In this document: one piece after another, positions 52,445-61,416 of the stretch
Layout of the letters: every line of letters starts with the position of its first letter
How positions within the stretch are numbered: position 1 is the stretch's first letter
From: Zhengella mangrovi
GTDB taxonomy: Bacteria > Pseudomonadota > Alphaproteobacteria > Rhizobiales > Rhizobiaceae
Assembly (NCBI RefSeq): GCF_002727065.1
Contig: NZ_PDVP01000003.1
Location: forward strand, 62,001 to 126,000
Reading direction: 5' to 3'
DNA: 64,000 bases
Translations under genes and position numbers: made by a program
Notes under the pieces: model-generated
What the model was told of the DNA's origin: nothing
The model's database searches: none
What the model saw: only the letters and a program-made list of their open reading frames with translations

Positions 52445-52708
52445 TTAGCGGAACACCGCCTTGCCATTCGAAATGTCGATCGTCTCGTCGCCCTTCAGGG
52501 CTTCACGGTCGCCATTCGGCATGGTGAGAAAGCAGCCGTTCGGGCAGATCGACACCGATTCACCGGCATTGACCGATATTTCACCCTTGCTCCCGCCTTC
52601 CGTGACAATAATCGTCCTAGGATCAGCGTCCTTGTTCGTAAGACTTGCCGCGAAGACTGTTCCCGAGAAGGAAACAAGGGCAAGAGTTGCTATGATGATC
52701 TTCTTCAT
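52445..52708 (-). CDS. Small secreted protein, unknown function
   Basis: 87 residues from ATG 52708 with signal peptide MKKIIIATLALVSFSGTVFAAS. The mature part (SLTNKDADPRTIIVTEGGSKGEISVNAGESVSICPNGCFLTMPNGDREALKGDETIDISNGKAVFR) contains a C-x3-C pair, possibly a disulfide or metal site. Not recognised. Stands alone before the channel gene. Confidence 0.78.
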   Translation of the reverse strand: MKKIIIATLALVSFSGTVFAASLTNKDADPRTIIVTEGGSKGEISVNAGESVSICPNGCFLTMPNGDREALKGDETIDISNGKAVFR

Positions 52709-52823
52709 ATTTGCGCGGTGCTTGCACCGTCCCTGATTTCTGCGCGGAGCTTGTCCGCATGACATGTGAGAAAGGATACAGTGACAATCTGAATGGCGTC
52801 TGAACGGGCGCATCGAAATGCCT

Positions 52824-55319
52824 TCAGCGCGTCTTTCCCTTTGTTTCGGCATCGCCAGGCGTCGCGGCGGCATCGTCCCCGGCCGCATCTTGCTCTCCGT
52901 CCTGCGTGCCCTTCCGCGTCAGGATTTCGGCAACATTGGCCTTGTCGCCCGGCAATCCGCTTCGGATATGGATATCTTGTTGCGGGAACGGAATTTCAAT
53001 ACCCGCCTCCTTGAACGCGGCATGGATCGCCATGCGCAGATCCGTTTCGACGATCAGGCAGTCGAACACGTCGGCCAGGTAGACCCGAAGCTCGAAATCG
53101 AGCGATGACGCCCCGAACGCAGCGAAATAGACCATCGGTTCGGGATGGCGGAGCACGAGGCGATGCTCGTTGGCCAGCCGCAAGAGAATGTCGCTGACCT
53201 GCTTGGGATCGCTGTTGTAGGATACGCCGACGGCGATCTCCACGCGCCCAAGGTGATTGCGGTGCGTGCGGTTGCCGACAGCTTGGTTGATCAGGTCGGA
53301 ATTGGGCAGGATGATCGTCTGGCGCTGGAAGGTTTCGATTTCCGTCGCCCGGACGGAGATCTTCTTGACGAGCCCCATGTAGGACCCGGCCTCGATCCAG
53401 TCGCCCACCTTGAACGGCCTTTCGGCCAGAAGGATTAGGCCTGAAACGAAGTTCGACACGATGTTCTGCAGGCCGAAACCGATACCCAGCGACAGCGCAC
53501 CGGCGACGAGCGCCAGGTTGGAAAGGTCGATCCCCGCCACCGAGATGCCGATCAGCACGGCAATCGCGATGCCGAGATAGCCGATCGCGGTGCGGATGGA
53601 ATTGCGGACGCCGGCATCGAACCGGCCCCGGCTGAGAACATTGCCGTCTAGCCAGCCCTGGAACCAGCGCGTGGCGAAATAGGCGAAGATGAAGACGACG
53701 ATGCCGGAAAGGATGCCGACCAGCGAGAAGGAGACGTTGCCGATCGTCACCTCGGTTGCCAGGCGCAGGGTCCACGCCCGGATGTCGGCGTACTGGAATC
53801 CCCATTGCAGCAGGATCAGCGGAATGCCGATCAGGAGGACCATGAAATTGATCGTCAGGCTCGCGACCAGCCCGAGCTGGTCGAGCGTGGTCGGGTCGCC
53901 GCGCCCCGCGCCGGCAATGAACTTCCCGATCATGGTATGGGCGAAGCTGCCCTCTTCGGCGATGGCCTGCGCCGCCTTGAACCCCAGATACATGGTCGCC
54001 AGGATCGCGCCGGTGAAGACCACCTGCTGGCCGAGAAACTGCGCGAAGCCGACATAGCCCAGCAATGGCGCGATGACGGTGATCCCGCCTATCCCGAAAA
54101 GCAGGACGCGAACGGCGTTCGGCCATGGTTTCGGAACGCCCTCGCTGTCGACGATCGGCTTGAGGAAACCGGTCGCCACGATCAGAAGACCAAGCAGGAC
54201 GGTCGTGAACATCCCCTTGGCAACCGTCAGGCTCAACGGCGACATCATGACATCGTTGATGGTGTTGAGGACGTAGTCGAGGCCGGTGATGAAGGCCATC
54301 GCGGTGGCCAGCCAGTAAAGCACGCGTGCCGGGCGGGTCTCCACGGTGACCAGCCGCCAGGCCGGCATGGCAGGCTTGAGCACGGCACGCGCCAGCCGGT
54401 TCACGAAGACGACTACGCCCGCCATCTCGAAAATGGAGAACAGGATACGGTCGATGCCGGACCGCAGAACCTGGAAAACATCCAGCAGCAGGTAGGTCGC
54501 ACCAAGAAAGACGGCGAATGCGAGCGACGGCAGGAGCGTGGACCAGAACGCCGTTGAGAGACGCTGCAGGTAGCCCGGTTCCGCGACGGTCGGGTCCGGG
54601 TAGATGGCGCTCGCAAACACGCGCCGTCCGCCGATCAGCAGAACAGCGGCACACAGCAGCGCGAAGAAGGTTGCTCCGACGACCGATGGGGCCTTGTAGG
54701 TCGTGACGAAGCGCATCCAGTTCGAGATCGATCGCCAGAGCTGCTCCAGCTCAATCCGGAAGTCCTTCACGGTGGCGCCGAACAGGCTGTAATCGATCTC
54801 GTAGCGACGCGTCAGCGCTTGCGTGAACAGGTCACGGCGGATCGTGTTGATCTGGTCGGCAAGCCGGTTGGCAGCCAGTGAACTGTTCTCCGCCTGCCCG
54901 AGCAGTTCGTTGATCTTGGCCTTTTCCGCGATCAGCCGGTTGCGCTCCTCGGTCACCGCGGCAGGCTCTTCGGGCTGCCCCTCCGCCGGTGGCTTGCCGA
55001 TCTGCTCGAGCCGCGTGTTGATCTCGGTCAGCCGCGGCCGGAAGGCGACCGATTCGTTCAGGAGATCGCGGGCGGCCGCTTCCGCCTTGAGCTGCAGTTC
55101 GACCAGGGCGCTGTCGTTCTCCCGCACACTGTCGACCCGGCTTGTCAGGCCGTCGATCTCCTTGATCAGCTTGTCGATCGCGGGCCGCTTCTCGGAAATG
55201 AACGAATTCGCATCCGATTGGGCCAGGGCGCCGTGATGCCCGAAGACGAGCACCAGACCCGCGACGAGCGCCGCGAGCAGAAAACGGCCGGCCGGAAATA
55301 CGAATGGGCGCTGCGGCAT
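52824..55319 (-). CDS. MscS-family mechanosensitive channel with DUF3772 periplasmic domain
   Basis: 831 residues. Signal peptide, then a coiled-coil-rich DUF3772 region (residues ~30-190: KRPAIDKLIKEIDGLTSRVDSVRENDSALVELQLKAEAAARDLL), many membrane helices, and the MscS domain (NLALVAGALSLGIGFGLQNIVSNFVSGLILLAERPFKVGDWIEAGSYMGLVKKISVRATEIETFQRQTIILPNSDLINQAVGN). The C-terminal ~40 residues are charged. It releases solutes on osmotic down-shock. Stand-alone gene 19 bases before the nitroreductase stop. Confidence 0.92.
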   Translation of the reverse strand: MPQRPFVFPAGRFLLAALVAGLVLVFGHHGALAQSDANSFISEKRPAIDKLIKEIDGLTSRVDSVRENDSALVELQLKAEAAARDLLNESVAFRPRLTEINTRLEQIGKPPAEGQPEEPAAVTEERNRLIAEKAKINELLGQAENSSLAANRLADQINTIRRDLFTQALTRRYEIDYSLFGATVKDFRIELEQLWRSISNWMRFVTTYKAPSVVGATFFALLCAAVLLIGGRRVFASAIYPDPTVAEPGYLQRLSTAFWSTLLPSLAFAVFLGATYLLLDVFQVLRSGIDRILFSIFEMAGVVVFVNRLARAVLKPAMPAWRLVTVETRPARVLYWLATAMAFITGLDYVLNTINDVMMSPLSLTVAKGMFTTVLLGLLIVATGFLKPIVDSEGVPKPWPNAVRVLLFGIGGITVIAPLLGYVGFAQFLGQQVVFTGAILATMYLGFKAAQAIAEEGSFAHTMIGKFIAGAGRGDPTTLDQLGLVASLTINFMVLLIGIPLILLQWGFQYADIRAWTLRLATEVTIGNVSFSLVGILSGIVVFIFAYFATRWFQGWLDGNVLSRGRFDAGVRNSIRTAIGYLGIAIAVLIGISVAGIDLSNLALVAGALSLGIGFGLQNIVSNFVSGLILLAERPFKVGDWIEAGSYMGLVKKISVRATEIETFQRQTIILPNSDLINQAVGNRTHRNHLGRVEIAVGVSYNSDPKQVSDILLRLANEHRLVLRHPEPMVYFAAFGASSLDFELRVYLADVFDCLIVETDLRMAIHAAFKEAGIEIPFPQQDIHIRSGLPGDKANVAEILTRKGTQDGEQDAAGDDAAATPGDAETKGKTR

Positions 55320-55338
55320 GGTCGTCTCGGTCTACACG

Positions 55339-56055
55339 TCAGTCACGGAACACGGTCCATTCGTCCAGCGGCGCCCGTTCGGACCGCAGGCGGTTTTCCG
55401 GCTTGCTTTCATCCTCGTAGCCCAGCGCGATGCCGCAAACGACCACTTCGTTGTCCGGGATGTCGAGCAGGGGACGGAGCTGCTTGTGATACGGGGCAAA
55501 GGCCGCCTGCGGGCAGGTATGAAGCCCCCTTCCCCGCGCTGCGATCAGGATGTTCTCGAGGAACATGCCGAGATCGATCCAGGAGCCCCGTTCCAGGCGG
55601 CGGTCGATCGTCACGATCAGCCCGACCGGCGCATCGAAAAACGTGAAATTCCGGTCGTGCTGCGCACGCATCTTGTCCACGTCGCGCCGGCCGATTCCAA
55701 GAAGGCCGTAGAGCGCAAACCCAACGGCGCGCCGGCGGGATAGGTAGGGCTCGAAGAACTGGTCAGGATAGTATTTGTACTCGTCCCATTCCGCCTTTTC
55801 GGCGCGAATACCCGAGGTCAGGATCGCATCGGCAATCGCCTGCTTGGTCTTCCCGGTCGCCACATAGACCTTCCACGGCTGCATGTTGGTGCCGGACGGC
55901 GCGCGGGCCGAGATCTCCAGGATGTCCCGGATGGTCTGGGTCGGAACTGCGTCGGGCAAGTAGGCGCGCACGGAACGCCGCGACGAAATGGCCTCGTCGA
56001 CGATCGATGTCTCGTCAACCGTCAGGTTCTGGCGGTGCGGTGCGTTCATTACCAT
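55339..56055 (-). CDS. Nitroreductase-family FMN enzyme
   Basis: 238 residues: EAISSRRSVRAYLPDAVPTQTIRDILEISARAPSGTNMQPWKVYVATGKTKQAIADA, FFEPYLSRRRAVGFALYGLLGIG, IDLGMFLENILIAARGRGLHTCPQAAFAPYHKQLRPLLDIPDNEVVVCGIALGYED. These are the FMN phosphate and ring contacts of the family. ATG 56055 or 56049 may be used. Substrate unknown: reduction of nitro or quinone compounds is usual. Confidence 0.93.
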   Translation of the reverse strand: MVMNAPHRQNLTVDETSIVDEAISSRRSVRAYLPDAVPTQTIRDILEISARAPSGTNMQPWKVYVATGKTKQAIADAILTSGIRAEKAEWDEYKYYPDQFFEPYLSRRRAVGFALYGLLGIGRRDVDKMRAQHDRNFTFFDAPVGLIVTIDRRLERGSWIDLGMFLENILIAARGRGLHTCPQAAFAPYHKQLRPLLDIPDNEVVVCGIALGYEDESKPENRLRSERAPLDEWTVFRD

Positions 56056-56320
56056 GGCTCCCCAACGGCTGCTGTCCGGAACGATCAGGACGGGCTCAGG
56101 CTAGTCTTTTCACACGATTATACGCATATCGCAATCGAACGGGCGGCCCGGCACCTTGAAGCGGCGGGCGGCGTTGCGCGCTTGCCTGGCTGCGCCATGC
56201 GACAGGAACCTGTCAGGGCGCCTGCCGTGCAGGAATTGCCGTCCGCTGGCGGTGAGCCAAGCGACGAAACACCGGTCATGCTGGCCTGTCGGATTTGTCA
56301 CATTCATCTGAAAAGGGAAT

Positions 56321-56396
<76 letters not shown>

Positions 56397-56483
56397 GACC
56401 GATGCCGGGCGATATAGCCCGCGGATTCAATGCTGTCCAGCCCCAATTCGGCTTCGATGAATGTTTTTTGAAACGGGTCCTTG

Positions 56484-57470
56484 TCAGGCGAAAAGCGTCC
56501 CTTCGGCCACCTTGACCGCATAGCCGCCGATCCGCCCCGCAAGCAGCGTCGCATGCTCGACTTCGATCTCCAGGTGAATGAAGGACGGCCGCCCCATCTC
56601 GATCCCCTGCTCCAGGATCATCCGGTGGCGGCCGATGGACGGTTCGTCGAAATGCACGATGGCACCGATGAAGGCCGCGGCCGCGGATCCGGTCGCCGGA
56701 TCTTCGGGAATGCCGTGCGGACCGGCAAACATGCGCACATGGAAATGGCTGTCGTGGTTGACCGTATCACGGCAATAGACATAGGGATTCGGCGCGTCGA
56801 GCGGTTCCGGATTGCCCAGCGCCGCCAGCCACACCGTGTCGTTCAGGCGCGCGCGTTGCGCCACGCCCAGGTTGCGCACGGGAATGCACACATAGGGAAC
56901 GCCTGCCGACCACGCGCTGACCATGTGATTTTCAAAACCGATTTCCTGCGGATCAAGTCCGAGCGCCGCGGCAGCGTCCGCCTTGGTGACCGGGCACGGC
57001 TGGCGCTCGGGAAGCCGTGGCAGGTCGAACTCAGCGAAGGTCCCCGTCCCGTCCCGCTTGACCGCGGTCCGCACCGCTCCGACCTTCTCTTCGAGCACCA
57101 GCAGTGCCGGTCCGTGGTCGAGGCGCCCGTCCTGCTGGGCCAGGGCGACGGCTGCTCCGACGGTCGGATGCCCGGCGAACGGCAGTTCACCCGTGGGCAT
57201 GAAGATGCGCAGCGCGGCATTGTGCATCTTGCCCTCGGGAGGAAACAGGAAAACCGTCTCCGAAAGGTTGAATTCGCGCGCGATGGCCTGCATGCGCGAT
57301 GTGTCCAGCCCCTCGCTGTCGAACACCACGGCAAGGGGATTGCCGGCCAGTGCTTCAGAGGTGAACACGTCATAGATTGCATACGGCCTGGACGTCACGA
57401 TCGGTACTCCGGATGTTGGACTGGTTCGGGCATCATGCCACGCGGCGCGCGCCTTGGCATCGGGTTTCAT
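56484..57470 (-). CDS. PhzF-family isomerase
   Basis: 328 residues from ATG 57470, overlapping the NUDIX stop (ATGA); a start nearer the domain is possible since the first 25 residues are not family-typical. PYAIYDVFTSEALAGNPLAVVFDSEGLDTSRMQAIAREFNLSETVFLFPP contains the active-site Glu (NLSETVF). RIFMPTGELPFAGHPTVGAAVALA and EDPATGSAAAAFIGAIV complete the diaminopimelate-epimerase-like fold. Function in primary metabolism unknown. Confidence 0.9.
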   Translation of the reverse strand: MKPDAKARAAWHDARTSPTSGVPIVTSRPYAIYDVFTSEALAGNPLAVVFDSEGLDTSRMQAIAREFNLSETVFLFPPEGKMHNAALRIFMPTGELPFAGHPTVGAAVALAQQDGRLDHGPALLVLEEKVGAVRTAVKRDGTGTFAEFDLPRLPERQPCPVTKADAAAALGLDPQEIGFENHMVSAWSAGVPYVCIPVRNLGVAQRARLNDTVWLAALGNPEPLDAPNPYVYCRDTVNHDSHFHVRMFAGPHGIPEDPATGSAAAAFIGAIVHFDEPSIGRHRMILEQGIEMGRPSFIHLEIEVEHATLLAGRIGGYAVKVAEGTLFA

Positions 57471-58198
57471 GCTTGCGTGAATGACGGTTCCCGGCCCAGC
57501 CAATCCAGGATCGGGATCATCTGGCGGGCCAGACCGTCCGGCAGCGTGCCGCCGGGTTCGAGGATCACCGGCCCGACGATCTCCGGGTCGGGGTCCTGAC
57601 GGACGTGATCGTTGATTGCGCGGCACAGGTTCTCGGCGGTCCGGTCAAACCGGTACCGCCGCATCAGGACGGAATAGCCATCGTCGCGCCAGAGGCGATA
57701 GCCAGCCGCGGCATCGGCTTCCGACAGGTCCAGGCCCACTTCCTCGGCCACTTCCCGGCGCATGTTCCCGTCTATATCCACGCGCCCGTCGACGATGTCC
57801 GCCGCATCCACCGACCCCGCCGCGAAATAGCATTTCCCGGCATTGACGGTTCGCGGTCCCATGCGGATGGCGATGAATTTCCGGTCCGCCGATTCCAGGA
57901 TCGCATGGGCGAAGACGTGATCGGCCAGGCCTTCCTCCGGGTGGCGGATCCAGTGCAACAGCGTGGCGTAGCGCACCAGGTGACAGCGGGCGGCAAGGAT
58001 GCCCGGCGCGGAAAGCCCGGCGGAGGAAACGAGGGTCACCCGGCCATCGAAGAGATGCGGATTGGCCGCCTTCTCGAACAACCAGTTCTCCTCGATCTCC
58101 GCGCCTCGCAGGACTTCGAACGGATGCGGTCCGTCATCCAGTTCGATGACCACGTCGGAGAGCGGGATCATCTGCCGCATGGGAATGGCATCGATCAT
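57467..58198 (-). CDS. NUDIX-domain protein
   Basis: 243 residues from ATG 58198, two bases after the nuclease stop. The second half has a Nudix box (NMRREVAEEVGLDL) although the first Glu of the usual box is not obvious. PAIGMGPRTVNAGKCYFAAGSVDAADIVDG-type segments fit a NUDIX hydrolase of a nucleotide derivative. The N-terminal ~110 residues (MIPLSDVVIELDDGPHPFEVLRGAEIEENWLFEKAANPHLFDGRVTL) are an added domain not recognised. Operon with the nuclease and PhzF genes. Confidence 0.82.
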   Translation of the reverse strand: MIDAIPMRQMIPLSDVVIELDDGPHPFEVLRGAEIEENWLFEKAANPHLFDGRVTLVSSAGLSAPGILAARCHLVRYATLLHWIRHPEEGLADHVFAHAILESADRKFIAIRMGPRTVNAGKCYFAAGSVDAADIVDGRVDIDGNMRREVAEEVGLDLSEADAAAGYRLWRDDGYSVLMRRYRFDRTAENLCRAINDHVRQDPDPEIVGPVILEPGGTLPDGLARQMIPILDWLGREPSFTQA

Positions 58199-58200
58199 CT

Positions 58201-59310
58201 TCAGGCCATGTCGAGGGTCATGACGAACGGGCAGTGATCCGACGCCTTGGGCCTGTCCCACCCGGTCCGCGGGAAACGCTCGATTTCCTGCGCCGGAGGA
58301 AAGACGGTCCGCCACGGCTGGCCGGCCCGGATGATTTCGGGCACCTGCTTGCCGTTGCGCTCCGAGAGCCGGGGCGAAAGCAGCAGATAGTCCAGCTGGC
58401 ACAGGTGCCGCTCTTCGGGGCCGCGGGTATGGTACAGCGTCCACCGTTCCATCGCAGGCAGTCTCTGGCCGGAGTCGATGGCGAAACCGTCCTCCAGGAA
58501 GACATCGAGACAACTCGTCGTCTCGCCGACCGGCGTGAAGTCATAGCCTTTGCGACGGTCGCCCCCGATGATGATCCGCTCCCTGTAATCGTTGAAATCT
58601 CCGGCAATGAGCCAGCGCTTTCCATCGGTCCGGCCGTCAAACTTGTCGGAAATGATCCGTCGAACCGCCTTGGCCTCGGCCATGCGGACCGGCATCGTGT
58701 ACTCGCGCCCGGGAATGCCGTCGCGGCTGGTCCCCATCGATTTGAAATGGATGGCGAAGATCGTCAGCGGCCGGCCACCGACCGTGAGGTCGATCTCAAG
58801 GCAGTCCCGGCGGAAAATCCGCTCATGCGCATCGATCCCCATGTCCTTCAGGACTTCGGTATGCAGGCCCAGTTCGCCGAAAGTGACATGGGCATGGCTC
58901 TGCATCGCCTGGAACTCGATCGGCTGGCCGTCGTGGGTTTCGTCGCGCATCATCACCGCGACGTCGATGCCCCGCCCGTCATTGCCCGGCGCCAGGTATT
59001 TGTGCCGGTATCCGGACCCGACCATCTTGAAGAGATAGCCGTATTCGAAAGCGTGCAGGGCATCGAGATTGTCGACCTCCTGCAGGACCACGATGTCCGC
59101 ATGGGTTTCGGCGATCGCCAGGGCCGAAAGCTGGCGGGTATCGTCGGTATGGGCAATGGTCCGCGCCGCCTCGAGGCGCTGGTACTGCTCCTCGTTCTCG
59201 ATCTTGTAGAGCGCCAGGGTCCGGTCCTGGTTCAGATTGTTTCGGTATCCCGAAAAATCGAACCGGTTCATCAGGTTTTCAATATTGAAGGTTGCAACGC
59301 GAAGAGACAT
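58201..59310 (-). CDS. Endonuclease/exonuclease/phosphatase family protein
   Basis: 369 residues from ATG 59310. LRVATFNIENLMNRFDFSG, IVVLQEVDNLDALHAFEYGYLFKM, WLIAGDFNDYRERI and RPKASDHCPFVMTLDMA are the metal and catalytic motifs (Asn, Glu, GDFND, SDH). The reaction may be phosphodiester or phosphoester hydrolysis. First gene of the nuclease/NUDIX/PhzF operon, which suggests nucleotide-derived or damaged-metabolite clean-up. Confidence 0.9.
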   Translation of the reverse strand: MSLRVATFNIENLMNRFDFSGYRNNLNQDRTLALYKIENEEQYQRLEAARTIAHTDDTRQLSALAIAETHADIVVLQEVDNLDALHAFEYGYLFKMVGSGYRHKYLAPGNDGRGIDVAVMMRDETHDGQPIEFQAMQSHAHVTFGELGLHTEVLKDMGIDAHERIFRRDCLEIDLTVGGRPLTIFAIHFKSMGTSRDGIPGREYTMPVRMAEAKAVRRIISDKFDGRTDGKRWLIAGDFNDYRERIIIGGDRRKGYDFTPVGETTSCLDVFLEDGFAIDSGQRLPAMERWTLYHTRGPEERHLCQLDYLLLSPRLSERNGKQVPEIIRAGQPWRTVFPPAQEIERFPRTGWDRPKASDHCPFVMTLDMA

Positions 59311-59435
59311 GCATGCGAGTTTGGCCTGCAAAGCCAGTGGCCGCAAGAGCGTCTTGCGGGGATAGGACCGTTACGACGCGGCCCCTCTCCCGCCGCCGCC
59401 CTTTCCGGTCCTTCCTGCCGCAGCAGGTCCGCCGG

Positions 59436-61190
59436 TCAGGAGACAGGCTTCTGCGTTACGGCGTGGACCTGCGAGGCGGCTGGGCCCTCCATGGTGATGG
59501 CCTCGGTCCCGTCCGCCATGATCAGCGACAGCACGCGAACCGGATCGTCATGCAGCACCAGTTGGCCGCTTGCCGGGATCTCGATCAGGTTTGCACCTTC
59601 GGTCCTCTCGCACAGGTCGCGGACGTGATCGATTCGAACCACGCCGTCCCGTTGCCCGTGAATGAGCGTGAAGGGTACCTTGCAGCCCACGAGAAGATCG
59701 CTCCAGTCGCGCACCGCATGCCACATCTCGATCTCGAAACCGGCATGCCCCTGCCGCGTCGTCGCCCGGTACGCGCGGCGCATGATGTCACGGATGTCGG
59801 CGCGGCGCGACACGGCTCCATCGATGGTGCCTTCCGGGTAAAGCGCATCGATGAACGAATCGATCCCGTTCGAGGCGATCTGGGCGATTCCCGCCTTCAG
59901 CAGCACCGGCAGGATCTTCGGCAAGTGCCGCGCCGTGTAGGCGACGAACCGCTGCCGTGGCGGCATGTCACGGATCTGCGCTTTCGTCGCGATGGGAACG
60001 CCTGACGCGATGCCGACCAGCTTGCGGACCTTGTGCGGATAGAGCCCGGCAAAGCAGGCCGCGTACATGAACCCCGACGCCTGACCGGCGATGATTGCCC
60101 CGTCGTGGCCGAGGTAATCGAGAAGCACGGCAACGTCGCGGGCGTGTCGGTACGGTGCCATGGCCGCCTTGCCGGTGTGCGGCGAGGATTCCGCGTAGGA
60201 CGGACGCCACGGCATGATCAGCCGGAGATTGAGCGCCTCGAGGGCCGAGGACGCAGCAAGGGAAAGCTCGTTTCCGCTCAGCATGCCATGCATCAGCACC
60301 ATCGGCGCGCCGGTGAGCGGGCCGGCAAAAGCGACATGCATGCATCGGCCGTCCGGCAGGTCGAACAACATCGAATCGTCGCCGTGATCCGGCCGTTCAG
60401 GCACAGCCCGGTTGCCGGTCGCCAGGGCCATGCCCGCGATCAGCCGCACGAGGTCGAGCTGCGATCTCTGCCCGGTTTTCCGCAAAAGCGATTTCGCCTG
60501 TGTTCGCAGCGTCTGCAGGGAGCGGTGCTTTTCCTCCGCCATCTCGGCCAGCGTCTGCCCTTCGATCCACCCCCTTGCGATCGCCATTTCCGCCGGCGTC
60601 AGTTCGAACAGCGCACCCAGCTGGCTGGCGGTGCTCTCGTCCCAGTTGAGGCCCGCCGCGACCAGCTTTCCCGCGGCAGAAGAGGTGTTCCCGTCGCCAA
60701 GTGTGCAATAAAAGAGAAGATACTGCCGGTCCCCGTCCCGGTCCCACGCCATCCCCGCCAGCCGGCTGACCGGCTCGTTCAGTGACGGCATCTTGAGCGC
60801 CTGGCGAAGAGCGCCCAGCGACCTTGGCTCCATGCAGAGATGCGAAATGTCCTGGCCGGCCAGATTGCCGAAGGCGCTCCTGGCAGCGCGGTTGAGGGCA
60901 ATGAGAATGCCACTTGCCGAGACAAGCATGGCCGGTCCCGGATCCCGCTCCAGCTCTTCCATCGGATCGTCCGGAGCACCGGTGTCCTTGCCCATTCGCG
61001 CCATGATCGCTTCGGCAAACTGGAAATGGCGCTCAAGCCGCTCCGGCAGGACGGGCGGCCGGTCATCGTCCTGGGCCAGTTCCTGCTCGAGCAGGGTGCC
61101 CCAGGCATCCATCAGCGCGTCATACCGCTCCGGATCTGCCGCCGCTTCGTAAAGACTGTCGATGAGTCGGTCGTCAGGATCTGCCATCAT
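59436..61190 (-). CDS. LuxR-type regulator fused to a catalytically dead alpha/beta hydrolase
   Basis: 584 residues. A PAS-like region (~75-160), a LuxR/GerE helix-turn-helix (FELTPAEMAIARGWIEGQTLAEMAEEKHRSLQTLRTQAKSLLRKTGQRSQLDLVRLI, 195-251), then a full alpha/beta hydrolase fold (PMVLMHGMLSG oxyanion turn at 297-306). The nucleophile elbow reads G369-Q-A-S-G373, with Ala at the Ser position, and the catalytic His is replaced by Gln (SGQLVL, Gln543). Asp515 (HGQRDGVV) remains. The hydrolase is thus predicted to bind but not turn over a ligand and to work as the sensor. A palindrome lies upstream at 61229. Confidence 0.88.
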   Translation of the reverse strand: MMADPDDRLIDSLYEAAADPERYDALMDAWGTLLEQELAQDDDRPPVLPERLERHFQFAEAIMARMGKDTGAPDDPMEELERDPGPAMLVSASGILIALNRAARSAFGNLAGQDISHLCMEPRSLGALRQALKMPSLNEPVSRLAGMAWDRDGDRQYLLFYCTLGDGNTSSAAGKLVAAGLNWDESTASQLGALFELTPAEMAIARGWIEGQTLAEMAEEKHRSLQTLRTQAKSLLRKTGQRSQLDLVRLIAGMALATGNRAVPERPDHGDDSMLFDLPDGRCMHVAFAGPLTGAPMVLMHGMLSGNELSLAASSALEALNLRLIMPWRPSYAESSPHTGKAAMAPYRHARDVAVLLDYLGHDGAIIAGQASGFMYAACFAGLYPHKVRKLVGIASGVPIATKAQIRDMPPRQRFVAYTARHLPKILPVLLKAGIAQIASNGIDSFIDALYPEGTIDGAVSRRADIRDIMRRAYRATTRQGHAGFEIEMWHAVRDWSDLLVGCKVPFTLIHGQRDGVVRIDHVRDLCERTEGANLIEIPASGQLVLHDDPVRVLSLIMADGTEAITMEGPAASQVHAVTQKPVS

Positions 61191-61228
61191 CTACCTGTGG
61201 ACGCGCCGGGGTCGCGGCTTATCAAACC

Positions 61229-61250
61229 ACCTACCCCATTTGGGGTAAGT
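61229..61250. promoter_or_regulatory. Palindrome between the LuxR-hydrolase gene and a possible small RNA
   Basis: TACCCCA (61232-61238), a TT centre and TGGGGTA (61241-61247) form perfect arms, with outer AC/GT pairs completing a 22-base near-symmetric site. It is 39-60 bases before the start of the LuxR fusion gene. The size and symmetry fit a LuxR-type dimer site, probably autoregulatory. Confidence 0.5.
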
Positions 61251-61259
61251 ACAAAACGT

Positions 61260-61407
61260 CACAGGTGAATAACATGGGAGATGTGAGGACGAGACAAGTC
61301 CCACGCATTGGGTTCGAGTCCTCCCAAGCCCGCATGACAAGGCCCCACCTGACAGGATTGGGAGGATTTCACAACCGGCTCTGTGCGCCCGTCGCACAGA
61401 GCTTTTT
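61260..61407 (+). ncRNA. Possible structured small RNA
   Basis: The plus strand opposite to the LuxR fusion can fold as hairpin CCCA-TGGG (61300-61312), a long stem AGTCCTCCCAA (61317-61327) with TTGGGAGGATT (61358-61368), and a strong terminator at 61378-61407. CTCCCAA resembles anti-Shine-Dalgarno motifs in rhizobial AbcR-type small RNAs, but here it is paired. No ORF with a ribosome site explains the terminator. The promoter is not identified; the 5' end is a guess. Confidence 0.4.
61378..61407 (+). terminator. Rho-independent terminator, plus-strand
   Basis: Arms GCTCTGTGCG (61378-61387) and CGCACAGAGC (61393-61402) around CCCGT, followed by five T. It faces away from the LuxR fusion gene and towards the PilZ gene. 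The minus strand has no T-run, so it is not the PilZ terminator. Confidence 0.85.
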
Positions 61408-61416
61408 CTTTGCATG

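Noticed and set aside
61309-61335. tRNA-like T-loop sequence GGTTCGAGTCC
   Set aside because: No acceptor, D or anticodon arm and the T-stem does not pair, so no tRNA is called.
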